42,467 nucleotides of DNA from a virus. The notes under the pieces were generated by a model that had not been told where the DNA came from, ran no database searches, and saw only the letters and a program-made list of their open reading frames with translations. The stretch lies in IMG/VR virus record IMGVR_UViG_3300024432_000030, positions 1 through 42,467 of that record; one strand, given 5' to 3'. Positions 1 through 6,809 of this stretch are shown in pieces. The position numbers and the translations under genes are program-made. Every line of letters starts with the position of its first letter. Positions within the stretch are counted from its first letter, which is position 1.

Positions 1-2
1 CC

Positions 3-314
3 TGCGAGGTGAAGTGCCCGTTCAATCCAGACAATCACAAGAAGACATTGCGATTCGGAATGGCAGTCTGGCATCACAACCAGACCCAGGGTCACATGGA
101 AGTCCATGACTTGGACGAGGGCAAGTTCGTGAGCTACGATCCACGGCACCCTATTGAAGAACAGCAGATCTATGTCCAGACGATCGAACGTGATCTTACC
201 TGGCAGAAGCTGTTCCGGGAGAAGATGGAGGCATTCGATGACCACTTCAGAAATGGGACGTTTTACGAGCATGCCATTGCCCAGGCAACGGATGGCATCC
301 CCTCAATGTTCTAA
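3..314 (+). CDS. Hypothetical protein, probably 5'-truncated by the window edge
   Basis: The frame is open to the left edge (Cys-Glu before a GTG at 9), and there is no room for a ribosome site before that GTG. The true start is therefore probably outside the window. About 101 residues are visible, starting CPFNPDNHKKTLRFG, and the protein is hydrophilic with many His and Asp residues. The stop at 312-314 is followed one base later by the next ATG, as expected in a packed phage operon. I recognise no family. The Cys pair at the visible N-terminus could be the end of a zinc site, but that is only a guess. Confidence 0.6.
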   Translation, partial: CEVKCPFNPDNHKKTLRFGMAVWHHNQTQGHMEVHDLDEGKFVSYDPRHPIEEQQIYVQTIERDLTWQKLFREKMEAFDDHFRNGTFYEHAIAQATDGIPSMF

Positions 315-315
315 G

Positions 316-501
316 ATGAAACCGATGACCGTTGAGCAGGGAGCCATCTATGCGAAATACAGAATCAATCACGATGCGATCAACGAACACAACCTGAAAG
401 CGTGGAGAACAATGTACACGCATGTTCAATCAGTTCTCGACACGCTAAAGGAAAATTTGAGAGGAGCTAGACCAGATGGACCTACAGTTACAAGCGAATA
501 G
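316..501 (+). CDS. Small hypothetical protein (61 aa)
   Basis: The ATG at 316 is two bases after the upstream stop, and the gene runs into the next gene with a 26-nt overlap. The product is predicted to be mostly helical, with a Lys/Asn/His-rich centre and a short Gly/Pro tail. The same frame is open further upstream inside the preceding gene, but that extension is Arg/Ser-rich shadow sequence, so the internal ATG is the sensible start. There is no strong Shine-Dalgarno motif, so translation may rely on coupling to the upstream stop. No family is recognised. Confidence 0.6.
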   Translation: MKPMTVEQGAIYAKYRINHDAINEHNLKAWRTMYTHVQSVLDTLKENLRGARPDGPTVTSE

Positions 502-835
502 CGAAGACATCACAGACCCCTGCATATTCCAGGCCGGCGACCTGAACGTCATGATCACGCCACCAGTTGGCGATGAAGACTACTGGTTATTCAAAGTCAT
601 GGTGTCTGATACCCAGGCGATCGTCGGATTCCCGAAATTTATGCAGATCGGTATCGGCTTCCAGCAAGAGGAAGACTGGAACACCAATCTACCCAGCACC
701 AGCGAAGCTGAAAAGATCTTCGACCACATCAGTCATAACAAAGGCGACAACTCGATCCCTGACAAACGCTGCATTGAAGCGATCGAGATGATCAGGACAG
801 CCGCCGCGTCATACCAACAGGAGAACACCGCATGA
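476..835 (+). CDS. Hypothetical phage protein (119 aa)
   Basis: The ATG at 476 has a GAGGAG ribosome site at 461-466. The product is acidic, with a mixed beta/alpha pattern: hydrophobic strands near residues 20-60 and a C-terminal helix around IEMIRTAAASY. The stop overlaps the next start as ATGA (832-835), so the two genes are probably translationally coupled. I do not recognise the family. Its place before a coiled-coil protein and SSB suggests a role in DNA metabolism, but only by association. Confidence 0.75.
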   Translation: MDLQLQANSEDITDPCIFQAGDLNVMITPPVGDEDYWLFKVMVSDTQAIVGFPKFMQIGIGFQQEEDWNTNLPSTSEAEKIFDHISHNKGDNSIPDKRCIEAIEMIRTAAASYQQENTA

Positions 836-1560
836 GACCAATGATACAGACGCCAGCCACTCTGCTCACGCAGTCGCAACCGCTCATCGACAATGCGAAC
901 AACCTGACGGAGCAGGCCAACAAGGCTGTGGTCTCGACCACCGAGGAGTTCGCCACTGCGACCGATTTCGTGCGAATCTGCCAGGGCCAGATCAACCAGG
1001 CCGAGGATGCCAGGAAGGCAATCACTGGACCGCTCAACGATCACATCGGATGGATCAACGATCAGTTCCGCCCGATCACCGATGCTGTGAAGAAGGCCAA
1101 GCAGATCGTGTCCACCAAGGCTGCCAAGTGGAAGTCTGAGGAGGATGAGCGTGTCCGCCAGGCCGCGATAGAAGAACAGCGCCTGGCTGATGAGCAGGCC
1201 CTGAGAGACGCTGAGGCGGCCTCAGAAGCCGGTGACGACGAGCGAGCTGAAGCGATACTAGATGTCGCCGCGGAAACGCCAGCTCCAGTGATGAAGGCTC
1301 CGGCTGCCAGGGGCTCGCTTACGGGCGCAACCGGAAGCACCAGAACCAACTGGAAGGGCGAAGTTCAGTACGAAGACATCAAAGCCGTATGTCAGGGCAT
1401 CATCGACGACCATCTCCCGACCAACATCATCAAGGATTGGAACAAGACCGTGATGAACGCAGTCGCCAAACGAGTCGGCGCTGAATGGCCGGAAGATCAA
1501 AAGACCGGCAAGCATCATGGCCTGACCGTCAACAAGGATGTGAGCCTATCAGTTCGATAA
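832..1560 (+). CDS. Coiled-coil phage protein of the replication/recombination block (242 aa)
   Basis: Residues about 20-135 are strongly helical and Ala/Glu/Gln-rich, with a clear coiled-coil region (DERVRQAAIEEQRLADEQAL). A flexible Ala/Pro/Gly-rich linker follows (about 140-170), then a compact C-terminal part containing GEVQYEDIKAVCQGIIDDHL. Similar helical-linker-globular proteins sit beside SSB or recombinase genes in many phages and are usually unnamed. The start overlaps the upstream stop by ATGA. A scaffold or partner role for SSB or a nuclease is inferred only from position and coiled-coil content; no catalytic motif is visible. Confidence 0.85.
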   Translation: MRPMIQTPATLLTQSQPLIDNANNLTEQANKAVVSTTEEFATATDFVRICQGQINQAEDARKAITGPLNDHIGWINDQFRPITDAVKKAKQIVSTKAAKWKSEEDERVRQAAIEEQRLADEQALRDAEAASEAGDDERAEAILDVAAETPAPVMKAPAARGSLTGATGSTRTNWKGEVQYEDIKAVCQGIIDDHLPTNIIKDWNKTVMNAVAKRVGAEWPEDQKTGKHHGLTVNKDVSLSVR

Positions 1561-1565
1561 CGATT

Positions 1566-1868
1566 ATGAAGAAGGTCTATAAGTACGAGCTGACCGTCCA
1601 TGCCGGTGTGCTGAAAATGCTGCTGCCAAAAGGCGCTCAGATCTTGCACTACGGACACCAGGGAGATCCGAACATCATTTGCATATGGGCCCTGGTAGAT
1701 ATTTATGAGAAGGAACAGGCTGAATACTCGTTCCATGTCGTCGGCACTGGTCACCAGATCGATGGCTGGGAGAATTGGATCTGGGTAGCCACGGTGAACT
1801 ACCATCCTGTTCCCCTGGTGTGGCACATATTCACGCTCCTGGAGCTTCCGGAAGCGTATCACCCATAG
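1566..1868 (+). CDS. DUF7352-like conserved phage protein (100 aa)
   Basis: The ATG at 1566 lies five bases after the upstream stop. The product begins [11 protein letters not shown], then has [17 protein letters not shown], a central IIC(I)WALVD strand and VVGTGHQI. This series (basic start, LPxGAxIL, WALVD, GTGHxI) matches a small conserved phage/bacterial family that I recall as DUF7352. The family has no assigned biochemical role. It is a short beta-rich single-domain protein with no signal peptide. It precedes ssb by 23 bases, so it probably belongs to the early DNA-metabolism operon. Confidence 0.8.
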   Translation: MKKVYKYELTVHAGVLKMLLPKGAQILHYGHQGDPNIICIWALVDIYEKEQAEYSFHVVGTGHQIDGWENWIWVATVNYHPVPLVWHIFTLLELPEAYHP

Positions 1869-1891
1869 CTGACAAATTTGAGGAGACCGCT

Positions 1892-2356
1892 ATGAACAAA
1901 GTAATACTGATCGGCAACCTGGGCTCTGACCCAGACACGAGGTACATGGACAACGGTGATGCCGTGACCACGATCTCGATTGCCACCAACCGTCGCTGGA
2001 AAGACAAGCAGAGCGGCGAGCAGAAGTCACATACCGAGTGGCATCGCTGCGTGGCGTTCGGCAAACGAGCCGAGACCATGACCACGTACCTGCGAAAGGG
2101 ATCCAAGGTCTGCATCGAAGGTGAGCTGCGGACCAGGAAGTGGGACGACAAGGATAACGTCACCAGGTACACGACCGAGATCCGTGTGGACAACTTCGAG
2201 TTCCTGGATAAGAAGGAAGGCGAAGGCCGACCGCCGCACCCTGCTGGCGAAGGCAAAGATCCTGACACTGACCAGGATGGTCTGCCACCTCAGTCACGCA
2301 CGGATGCTGATGACTCAGCTCCACCTGACGACTTCGACGACGACATACCATTCTGA
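1892..2356 (+). CDS. ssb: Single-stranded DNA-binding protein
   Basis: This 154-residue protein has the standard bacterial/phage SSB layout. The OB fold (about 1-110) begins [17 protein letters not shown] and contains [26 protein letters not shown] and [19 protein letters not shown] Pro/Gly/Asp-rich linker follows, and the protein ends in the acidic tip DDFDDDIPF, the classical docking peptide for SSB-interacting proteins. It coats single-stranded DNA during replication and recombination and recruits partners through the tip. AGGAGACC at 1881-1888 is a good ribosome site for the ATG at 1892. The conserved tip suggests it can recruit host replication and repair proteins. Confidence 0.97.
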   Translation: MNKVILIGNLGSDPDTRYMDNGDAVTTISIATNRRWKDKQSGEQKSHTEWHRCVAFGKRAETMTTYLRKGSKVCIEGELRTRKWDDKDNVTRYTTEIRVDNFEFLDKKEGEGRPPHPAGEGKDPDTDQDGLPPQSRTDADDSAPPDDFDDDIPF

Positions 2357-2367
2357 GGAGGTGACGA

Positions 2368-2583
2368 ATGAACACCGAAGCGGACGAAGTGCTGTCGATA
2401 AAGGATGTACGAGACAGCTTCAGTGAGAACCTGCCGGAATGGCAGCGCGAGATAAACCTGCACTGGTTGACCAGCCTGCACAATCACATGGCAGAAGGTG
2501 GAATCTGGGGCTCACCGAACCTGGGCACCGTGTACCGCAAGTGCGGTGACGGATGGGTCCTGGTGGAGAACTTCCGTGGGTAA
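2368..2583 (+). CDS. Small hypothetical protein (71 aa)
   Basis: The start at 2368 has a strong GAGGAGGTG ribosome site just after the ssb stop. The product is acidic at the N-terminus (EADEVLSIKDVRDSF). Its C-terminal half carries GSPNLGTVYRKCGDGWVLVENF, which looks like a short beta sheet. The last bases overlap the GTG start of the next gene. The family is not recognised. Position directly after ssb suggests co-expression with the replication functions. Confidence 0.8.
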   Translation: MNTEADEVLSIKDVRDSFSENLPEWQREINLHWLTSLHNHMAEGGIWGSPNLGTVYRKCGDGWVLVENFRG

Positions 2584-3085
2584 AAACGCATACACATTCG
2601 GACCTGAGATAGAGGGGCAGACGCTATCGGAAGCTCATCGGAGGTACTTTGAAAAAGCCGTGAAGCCAAAAGGTGTCATCTGTCCATGTTGTAAACGCTT
2701 CGGCAAAGTGTATGCCAGAAAATTCAACTCAGGCATGGCCATGCAAGTGATTAACCTTTATCGACACAAGGATGAAGGATTCATTCATCTGCCATCGACT
2801 GGTACACGACACATTCTGAAAGACAACCAGGTTGGCAAGCTGGTGTTCTGGGGCATGGCGATAGCGCAGCCAAATCCAGATAATCCAGCAAAAAACAAAA
2901 GTGGCTACTGGAAAATCACTGATCGAGGGATCGCCTTTGTCGAGAACCGCATCTCAGTCTGGTCTCATGTAATTGAATACAACCAGATCATCCAGGGATT
3001 CCGCGAGAAAAAACGAATCACCATCTCAGATGCACTGGGGAGACCATTCCACTATCAAGAATTGATGAAGGATAGTCCGCCATGA
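2576..3085 (+). CDS. Zinc-knuckle / winged-helix-like protein (169 aa)
   Basis: The GTG at 2576 overlaps the upstream stop, and the sequence from there reads GKNAYTFGPEIEGQ; the open frame upstream of it is shadow of the preceding gene. A CPCC cluster (residues 36-39) followed by KRFGKVYARKF resembles half of a zinc knuckle. The C-terminal part has KSGYWKITDRGIAFVENR, the typical strand-turn-strand of a winged-helix domain. DNA binding, perhaps regulatory, is an inference from these two features. It overlaps the next gene by ATGA (3082-3085). Confidence 0.8.
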   Translation: MGKNAYTFGPEIEGQTLSEAHRRYFEKAVKPKGVICPCCKRFGKVYARKFNSGMAMQVINLYRHKDEGFIHLPSTGTRHILKDNQVGKLVFWGMAIAQPNPDNPAKNKSGYWKITDRGIAFVENRISVWSHVIEYNQIIQGFREKKRITISDALGRPFHYQELMKDSPP

Positions 3086-4038
3086 CTCAGCCACTTAACT
3101 ACTGCACCCATGCCTGCGAGAACATGAAGGCTCTCGATGATGCGATCATCAGGAACGAGACCAAAAAAGTAGGCAGAGCGATCCTGGCTTCGGCCATGGA
3201 GTGCATCATCCTGCTGGAACAGGCGGAGAAATTCATATTACCGTCATGGGGCAAGATCTTTGAGCAACACGAGATGGAGATGTGCGACGAGGTTCAAATC
3301 CCGACTCGTCTCCCGTATCCAATCGTGGCGCTTGAATTTCCTTGCCCCTATGACGACCCTCGATGCGAGCCGATGATGCCGCAGGAACGACAATGCTCGA
3401 AGCGCATCGCGTTATGCGTCGAGACCGAGGTGCTGGATGAGCAAACCGAAATGCTTGCTCACATCCACCAGGTCCACACTGGCGACATGAAGGGCTTCTA
3501 CGTGTTCCCGATCTCGTACTCGGATGATCTGGATCTCTGGATACCACCACCGGCTGGGATGTTCTTTCCTCGTGGCGGCAACGAGACCATGAAAGCGATG
3601 TCGAAGCATGGCCTGACCGCGGTCCTGCCCCTGGGCTTCTCTGCCTACAAGGAATATCCGGAGGAGGAGCGCCCCACCAGGGTCATGCGAGACCTGTCTG
3701 ACGAGGTGTTCGCTACGCTCCATCTGCTGACAGCTCTGGCAATCGACCATGGCCGCTACGAGACGTTGCCAGCACCCACGAAGCTCAACAAGAAACGAGC
3801 GAAGAAAAGCCGAACGCCATTCTATGAATACAAAGTCCTGGACATCGTGGCTGACATCCTCCAGGCATCTCCGGCTGCCAAGCCACACCAGGGAGGCACC
3901 CATGCCAGCCCCAGGATGCACAAACGCCGCGGCCACATACGCCGGCTACGCTCCGGCAGGACCACCTGGGTCCGCAACATGATCGTCGGCAAGCCCACTG
4001 CCGGCGCAGTCGAGAAGGAGTACAGCGTCCATGAATGA
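3082..4038 (+). CDS. Conserved hypothetical phage protein (318 aa)
   Basis: This 318-residue cytoplasmic protein is of mixed composition and has many Cys residues in its first half (FPCPYDDPRCEPM, RQCSKRIALC). The C-terminal quarter carries the most recognisable stretch: TPFYEYKVLDIV, then SPRMHKRRGHIRRLRSGR, TTWVRNMIVGKP and a final Val/Lys/Tyr segment. A similar block (SPR.H.RRGH.R....G...WV....VG) recurs in unnamed proteins of many tailed phages. The basic RRGHIRR motif could bind nucleic acid, but the role is unknown. The start is coupled by ATGA, and the end overlaps the next gene by eight bases. Confidence 0.85.
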   Translation: MTQPLNYCTHACENMKALDDAIIRNETKKVGRAILASAMECIILLEQAEKFILPSWGKIFEQHEMEMCDEVQIPTRLPYPIVALEFPCPYDDPRCEPMMPQERQCSKRIALCVETEVLDEQTEMLAHIHQVHTGDMKGFYVFPISYSDDLDLWIPPPAGMFFPRGGNETMKAMSKHGLTAVLPLGFSAYKEYPEEERPTRVMRDLSDEVFATLHLLTALAIDHGRYETLPAPTKLNKKRAKKSRTPFYEYKVLDIVADILQASPAAKPHQGGTHASPRMHKRRGHIRRLRSGRTTWVRNMIVGKPTAGAVEKEYSVHE

Positions 4039-4267
4039 ATACGTCCACCTGGTCGGCGCTGAGGAAGTGACTCGCGCTGCCAGCAACATGAGGGCTGCTG
4101 CCGAGCAGATGACCCAGGCTGCATCATCGATCGATCACACCCTGGAGATGTTCCTGCGACGTTACGAGGAGTTGGTCCAGCGTCAGGAGCTGGTGGTCGC
4201 GCAGATGACCGCTGTCGATGAGAAGTCGATATTCGAGAGAGTATTCGGGAAGGATCGTCATGGGTGA
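4031..4267 (+). CDS. Small helical hypothetical protein (78 aa)
   Basis: The ATG at 4031 lies within the end of the previous gene. The product is almost wholly helical, with heptad-like spacing (AASNMRAAAEQMTQAASSID, then LEMFLRRYEELVQRQELVV), so a short coiled coil or helical bundle is likely. There is no signal peptide or transmembrane segment. Its stop overlaps the next start (ATG at 4260). No family or function is recognised. Confidence 0.75.
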   Translation: MNEYVHLVGAEEVTRAASNMRAAAEQMTQAASSIDHTLEMFLRRYEELVQRQELVVAQMTAVDEKSIFERVFGKDRHG

Positions 4268-4508
4268 AATAGCAGAGATGATGCTGGACGGAACCATGTG
4301 CGAGGGCTGCGGTGAGTTCATGGATATTGGCGGCGAGCCCCCAGGCTATCCGGTTCGATGCGCTGCTTGCAGCGAGGAACCTGACGACAGCCAGCCGGTG
4401 AACTACAAGCCTCCGAAGACGGTGGCCTGTCCGAATGCTCCGAGCTGTGAGCGAATGTTCCGCAGCCGGCAAGCTGCTGCTCAGCACTGGGCCGACAAGC
4501 ATGGCTGA
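4260..4508 (+). CDS. Zinc-ribbon plus C2H2-finger small protein (82 aa)
   Basis: The first half has a CEGCGEF...CAAC pair, a classic four-Cys zinc ribbon of a kind common in small phage proteins. The second half has CPNAPSCERMFRSRQAAAQH, continuing WADKH, which matches a C2H2 finger with C-x5-C-x12-H-x4-H spacing. A ribbon joined to a C2H2 finger in 82 residues suggests a nucleic-acid-binding or adaptor protein. Phage C2H2 fingers are uncommon but known. The start overlaps the previous stop by eight bases. The ATG at 4260 is preferred to the longer open frame, because upstream sequence is shadow of the preceding gene. Confidence 0.85.
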   Translation: MGEIAEMMLDGTMCEGCGEFMDIGGEPPGYPVRCAACSEEPDDSQPVNYKPPKTVACPNAPSCERMFRSRQAAAQHWADKHG

Positions 4509-4716
4509 TGATGTTCCTCGCGATCTATTTCCCCAGGCAGAGATTCCCCTGGAAGCCCAGATCAAATGCGTCGAGCGTGAGATCACGTTCCGGCGTCGAG
4601 TCTATGCCAGGCGCGTTTCCCAGGGACGCATGAGCGAGATATTCGCTGACCAACAAATCAAACTGATGGAAGCCGTTTTGGAAACATTACAGGAGCTACG
4701 CAATGCTGATCTATGA
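4501..4716 (+). CDS. Small hypothetical helical protein (71 aa)
   Basis: The ATG at 4501 overlaps the end of the zinc-finger gene by eight bases. From that ATG the product is a compact helical protein with the stretches AQIKCVEREITFRRRVYARR and DQQIKLMEAVLETLQELR. The Arg-rich middle and regular helical spacing resemble small phage proteins of unknown role that often sit beside a nuclease. It overlaps the exonuclease gene by 14 bases. No catalytic motif is seen. Confidence 0.75.
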   Translation: MADDVPRDLFPQAEIPLEAQIKCVEREITFRRRVYARRVSQGRMSEIFADQQIKLMEAVLETLQELRNADL

Positions 4717-5278
4717 CTGCGAAATTGCCAAGCTGATCCCGCCGAAAGACGAGCCCAGGGAAGAAGGCTTCGAGTATTGCGAAGGCTGGGGAGATCACCT
4801 GGGCATGGGCATCTCTGTGGTCTCGGCCTATGACTTCGAGGAGGGCTTCCCCAGGATCTTCATGGAAGACAACCTGGACGAGCTGTTCGAGATGATGGAG
4901 AAGACCGATGTCATTGCCGGCTTCAACAGCAAGCACTTCGACAACAAGCTCATCGCTGCACACGGATACACGGTCCCGGACGAGAAGACATTCGATCTCT
5001 TTTTGGAGATTAAAGAGGCTGCCGGGGCCCACAAATTCGCCAAGGGATACAACCTGGACAACTGCTGCCTGGTGAACCTGGGCTATCAGAAGTCCGGAGA
5101 TGGTGCCCTGGCTCCCAAGCTATGGCAACTGGGCCGCATTGGAGCGGTCGTGGACTATGCGCTGCGTGACATCATGCTGGAAATGAAGCTCCTGGAGCTG
5201 TGCATGAAGCAGCCCATCATAGATCCAGGCAATACTGGCACCAGGATATTCGTCAAAAAGCCACAGACGACCTTGTAA
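4703..5278 (+). CDS. DnaQ-like (DEDDy) 3'-5' exonuclease-fold protein
   Basis: The 191-residue product shows the three motifs of the DEDD exonuclease family. Motif I is LIYDCEIA (Asp5, Glu7), motif II is VIAGFNSKHFD (Asn75, Asp80), and motif III is DYALRD, giving Tyr152-x3-Asp156, the DEDDy form. It should hydrolyse DNA or RNA from the 3' end using two metal ions. No polymerase domain is attached, so it is a stand-alone proofreading or processing nuclease. It ends the first rightward gene run, and a 56-bp gap follows. The fold assignment is fairly secure; the substrate is not. Confidence 0.85.
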   Translation: MLIYDCEIAKLIPPKDEPREEGFEYCEGWGDHLGMGISVVSAYDFEEGFPRIFMEDNLDELFEMMEKTDVIAGFNSKHFDNKLIAAHGYTVPDEKTFDLFLEIKEAAGAHKFAKGYNLDNCCLVNLGYQKSGDGALAPKLWQLGRIGAVVDYALRDIMLEMKLLELCMKQPIIDPGNTGTRIFVKKPQTTL

Positions 5279-5334
5279 TCGGTGCAATCCTGTGGTCTAA
5301 TTGATTATGTGTAAATAGCATAAAGGGTACAGTC

Positions 5335-5817
5335 ATGAAAAAGTTCTTCTTTCCAATAGCCATGCTGGTCATGGCTGCCCTGGCATACGGCCAGGACTCG
5401 GCACAGCCGCCGAAAGATCTGTCTGGCTTCAGCGGATACGCTTGGGGAGCCGGCATCGAGTTCGTCACCAATCACATGGAAGGCGAAGACTACGATCTGA
5501 TCAGCGCAAGCTGCAAGGATCTCTGGTATCGCGGCAAGCTCCTGAACGAAAAGCTCAGGCTCGTTTACTTATTCGAGGATGGGATGCTCACCAGTGGTAT
5601 CTGGATCTTCGATGACGTAGATTATGAATCGTATTGGCAGGTGAGTGAGTTCCTTCAGAACACGTACAGCACCAACGTCGAGATGACAGTCAAAGGCGAC
5701 GACTGGATCGAGGCCGAGATGTGGCCGAGAGGGACCAATGCTCAGATAGTTCACAACCTGGACGTAGAAGACGACCGTCATGAGGTCCATTACTACTACA
5801 GGAGCGGAGAGGAATAA
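5335..5817 (+). CDS. Secreted/periplasmic protein of unknown function (160 aa)
   Basis: The N-terminus MKKFFFPIAMLVMAALAYGQ is a typical Sec signal peptide, with likely cleavage after AYG. There is no lipobox Cys. The mature part starts with a Pro-rich linker and LSGFSGYAWGAGIEFV, followed by alternating strands. I recall a similar SG.WG..... start in bacterial periplasmic proteins of unknown role. A phage protein exported outside the lysis cassette could act on the envelope or in superinfection exclusion, but this is inference. AAAGGG at 5321-5326 serves as its ribosome site. Confidence 0.85.
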   Translation: MKKFFFPIAMLVMAALAYGQDSAQPPKDLSGFSGYAWGAGIEFVTNHMEGEDYDLISASCKDLWYRGKLLNEKLRLVYLFEDGMLTSGIWIFDDVDYESYWQVSEFLQNTYSTNVEMTVKGDDWIEAEMWPRGTNAQIVHNLDVEDDRHEVHYYYRSGEE

Positions 5818-5818
5818 T

Positions 5819-6073
5819 ATGGACATCACAATCGACAAGGGAATCCCAGTCCCAAAGGAACGACCGAACTTCAAAAGCTACATCGATACGATGGAAGTCG
5901 GAGACTCGTTTCGTGTCGATCCGGAATACTGGACTTCACTCCGCAATGCAGCCAGCAATATGAATAAGCGAACCGAGAAGCGGTTCGTGGTCAACAAGGT
6001 AAAGGAACCTGTGGACCCCAAGAAGCCGGATGGCAAGACTGGTGAGTTCGTCAGGATCTGGCGCAAGAAGTAA
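5819..6073 (+). CDS. Small hypothetical protein (84 aa)
   Basis: The ATG at 5819 lies just after the upstream stop. The product starts MDITIDKGIPVPKERP, then KSYIDTMEVGDSFRVDPEYW and SLRNAASNMNKRTEKRFVV, and ends in a basic strand (EFVRIWRKK). The 'MEVGDSF' turn followed by a helix and a basic strand is typical of small phage proteins of unknown function that may bind DNA. It is the last gene before the non-coding interval with the tRNA-like RNA. Confidence 0.8.
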   Translation: MDITIDKGIPVPKERPNFKSYIDTMEVGDSFRVDPEYWTSLRNAASNMNKRTEKRFVVNKVKEPVDPKKPDGKTGEFVRIWRKK

Positions 6074-6078
6074 ACAGT

Positions 6079-6236
6079 GGAGCGGTGACGAAGCGGCAGC
6101 CGTGCTGGTAGGGAGATTAGACACAACCTCTGTTGTGGAAAGACGTACCAACTCCCAGCGACCAGTGAGCCTGGCTGAATCGACGGACCCCGTTAGATTT
6201 TAGGCTCACGCCCAGGTTCGACTCCTGGGACGCTCC
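6079..6236 (+). ncRNA. tRNA-like structured RNA with expanded anticodon and variable arms
   Basis: A closing stem pairs GGAGCG (6079-6084) with CGCTCC (6231-6236). Then come T6086 and a D-like arm, stem ACG/CGT (6088-6090, 6101-6103) with a GG-containing loop AAGCGGCAGC. CTGGT (6105-6109) pairs with ACCAG (6161-6165) at the exact place of a five-bp anticodon stem. Instead of a 7-nt loop, it encloses 51 nt with a second stem GGGAG/CTCCC (6111-6115, 6152-6156) and a hairpin CACAAC-CTCT-GTTGTG (6122-6137). The variable arm is 6166-6208, with stem TGAGCCTG/TAGGCTCA. The T arm is canonical: CCAGG-TTCGACT-CCTGG (6212-6228). C6236-C6237-A6238 is not in a clean CCA register. It fits no ordinary tRNA length. 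The helices are read by eye, not calculated. Confidence 0.65.
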
Positions 6237-6265
6237 CATTACAACAATAACCGGAGAAGTCCATC

Positions 6266-6787
6266 ATGCAATTCGAGCTGACTCGCACGACCGCCAAGTT
6301 CGGCGTATTCAATCCACGAGAAGAAAAGAACAAAGGCAATGCCTTCGACCTCCCGTTCTCAGTAACCCTGGGATCTGAGGTCCTGGCCATGCTCGCACCC
6401 ACCAACGATGTCGATCAAAAAGACGAGGCCCTGGCCAGCGTAATGTTTACCCAGGAGGGTCACGTTGCCAGGCCATCGATCAATCCCATCGTCATCAATC
6501 GAAAACCAGAAGGCGCGGTTGTCAACATCTGGGATCAGGAAGACTTCGGGGATCCGCTGCAACTAAAACCGTGCAACCTGAAGTCACTGAAGGCTGAGCT
6601 GCAAACTCCCAACCATGTTGTCCTGACCGGGCTGATTCAATACTCGCAGTACAACGACAACGAACTCGTCCGCATCAATGCGCTGATGAACAAGTCATTC
6701 GACCTGGCCATCCACATCGAGCAGACAGATCTATTCGAGGATCCAGAGGCTGAATCCGAGGAGCAGGACGAGGGCTCCGAGGAGTAG
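6266..6787 (+). CDS. Conserved phage protein, acidic tail (173 aa)
   Basis: The start at 6266 has GGAGAAGT as ribosome site. The first 150 residues look like a compact beta-rich domain: TTAKFGVFNPREEK near the N-terminus, LPFSVTLGSEVLAMLAP, and INPIVINRKPEGAVVNIWDQ. The IxRKPEGxxVxVWDQ pattern recurs in unnamed phage proteins near SSB and recombination genes. The last 20 residues are nearly all Glu/Asp. The biochemical role is not known. The acidic tail could serve for protein docking, as in SSB. Confidence 0.85.
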   Translation: MQFELTRTTAKFGVFNPREEKNKGNAFDLPFSVTLGSEVLAMLAPTNDVDQKDEALASVMFTQEGHVARPSINPIVINRKPEGAVVNIWDQEDFGDPLQLKPCNLKSLKAELQTPNHVVLTGLIQYSQYNDNELVRINALMNKSFDLAIHIEQTDLFEDPEAESEEQDEGSEE

Positions 6788-6809
6788 TTCTACCAGGATC
6801 CGCTCAACC

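Noticed and set aside
3822-4586. Minus-strand open frame of 254 codons
   Set aside because: It crosses several well-supported rightward genes, has shadow-type Arg/Ser/Pro-rich composition and no ribosome site.
5295-5335. Sigma-70-like promoter before the secreted protein gene
   Set aside because: A TTGATT is present, but no convincing -10 box stands at proper spacing.
6079-6236. An ordinary tRNA gene
   Set aside because: The T arm and acceptor fit, but there is no seven-base anticodon loop, the total length is about twice that of a tRNA and CCA is out of register. I report it as a tRNA-like RNA instead.
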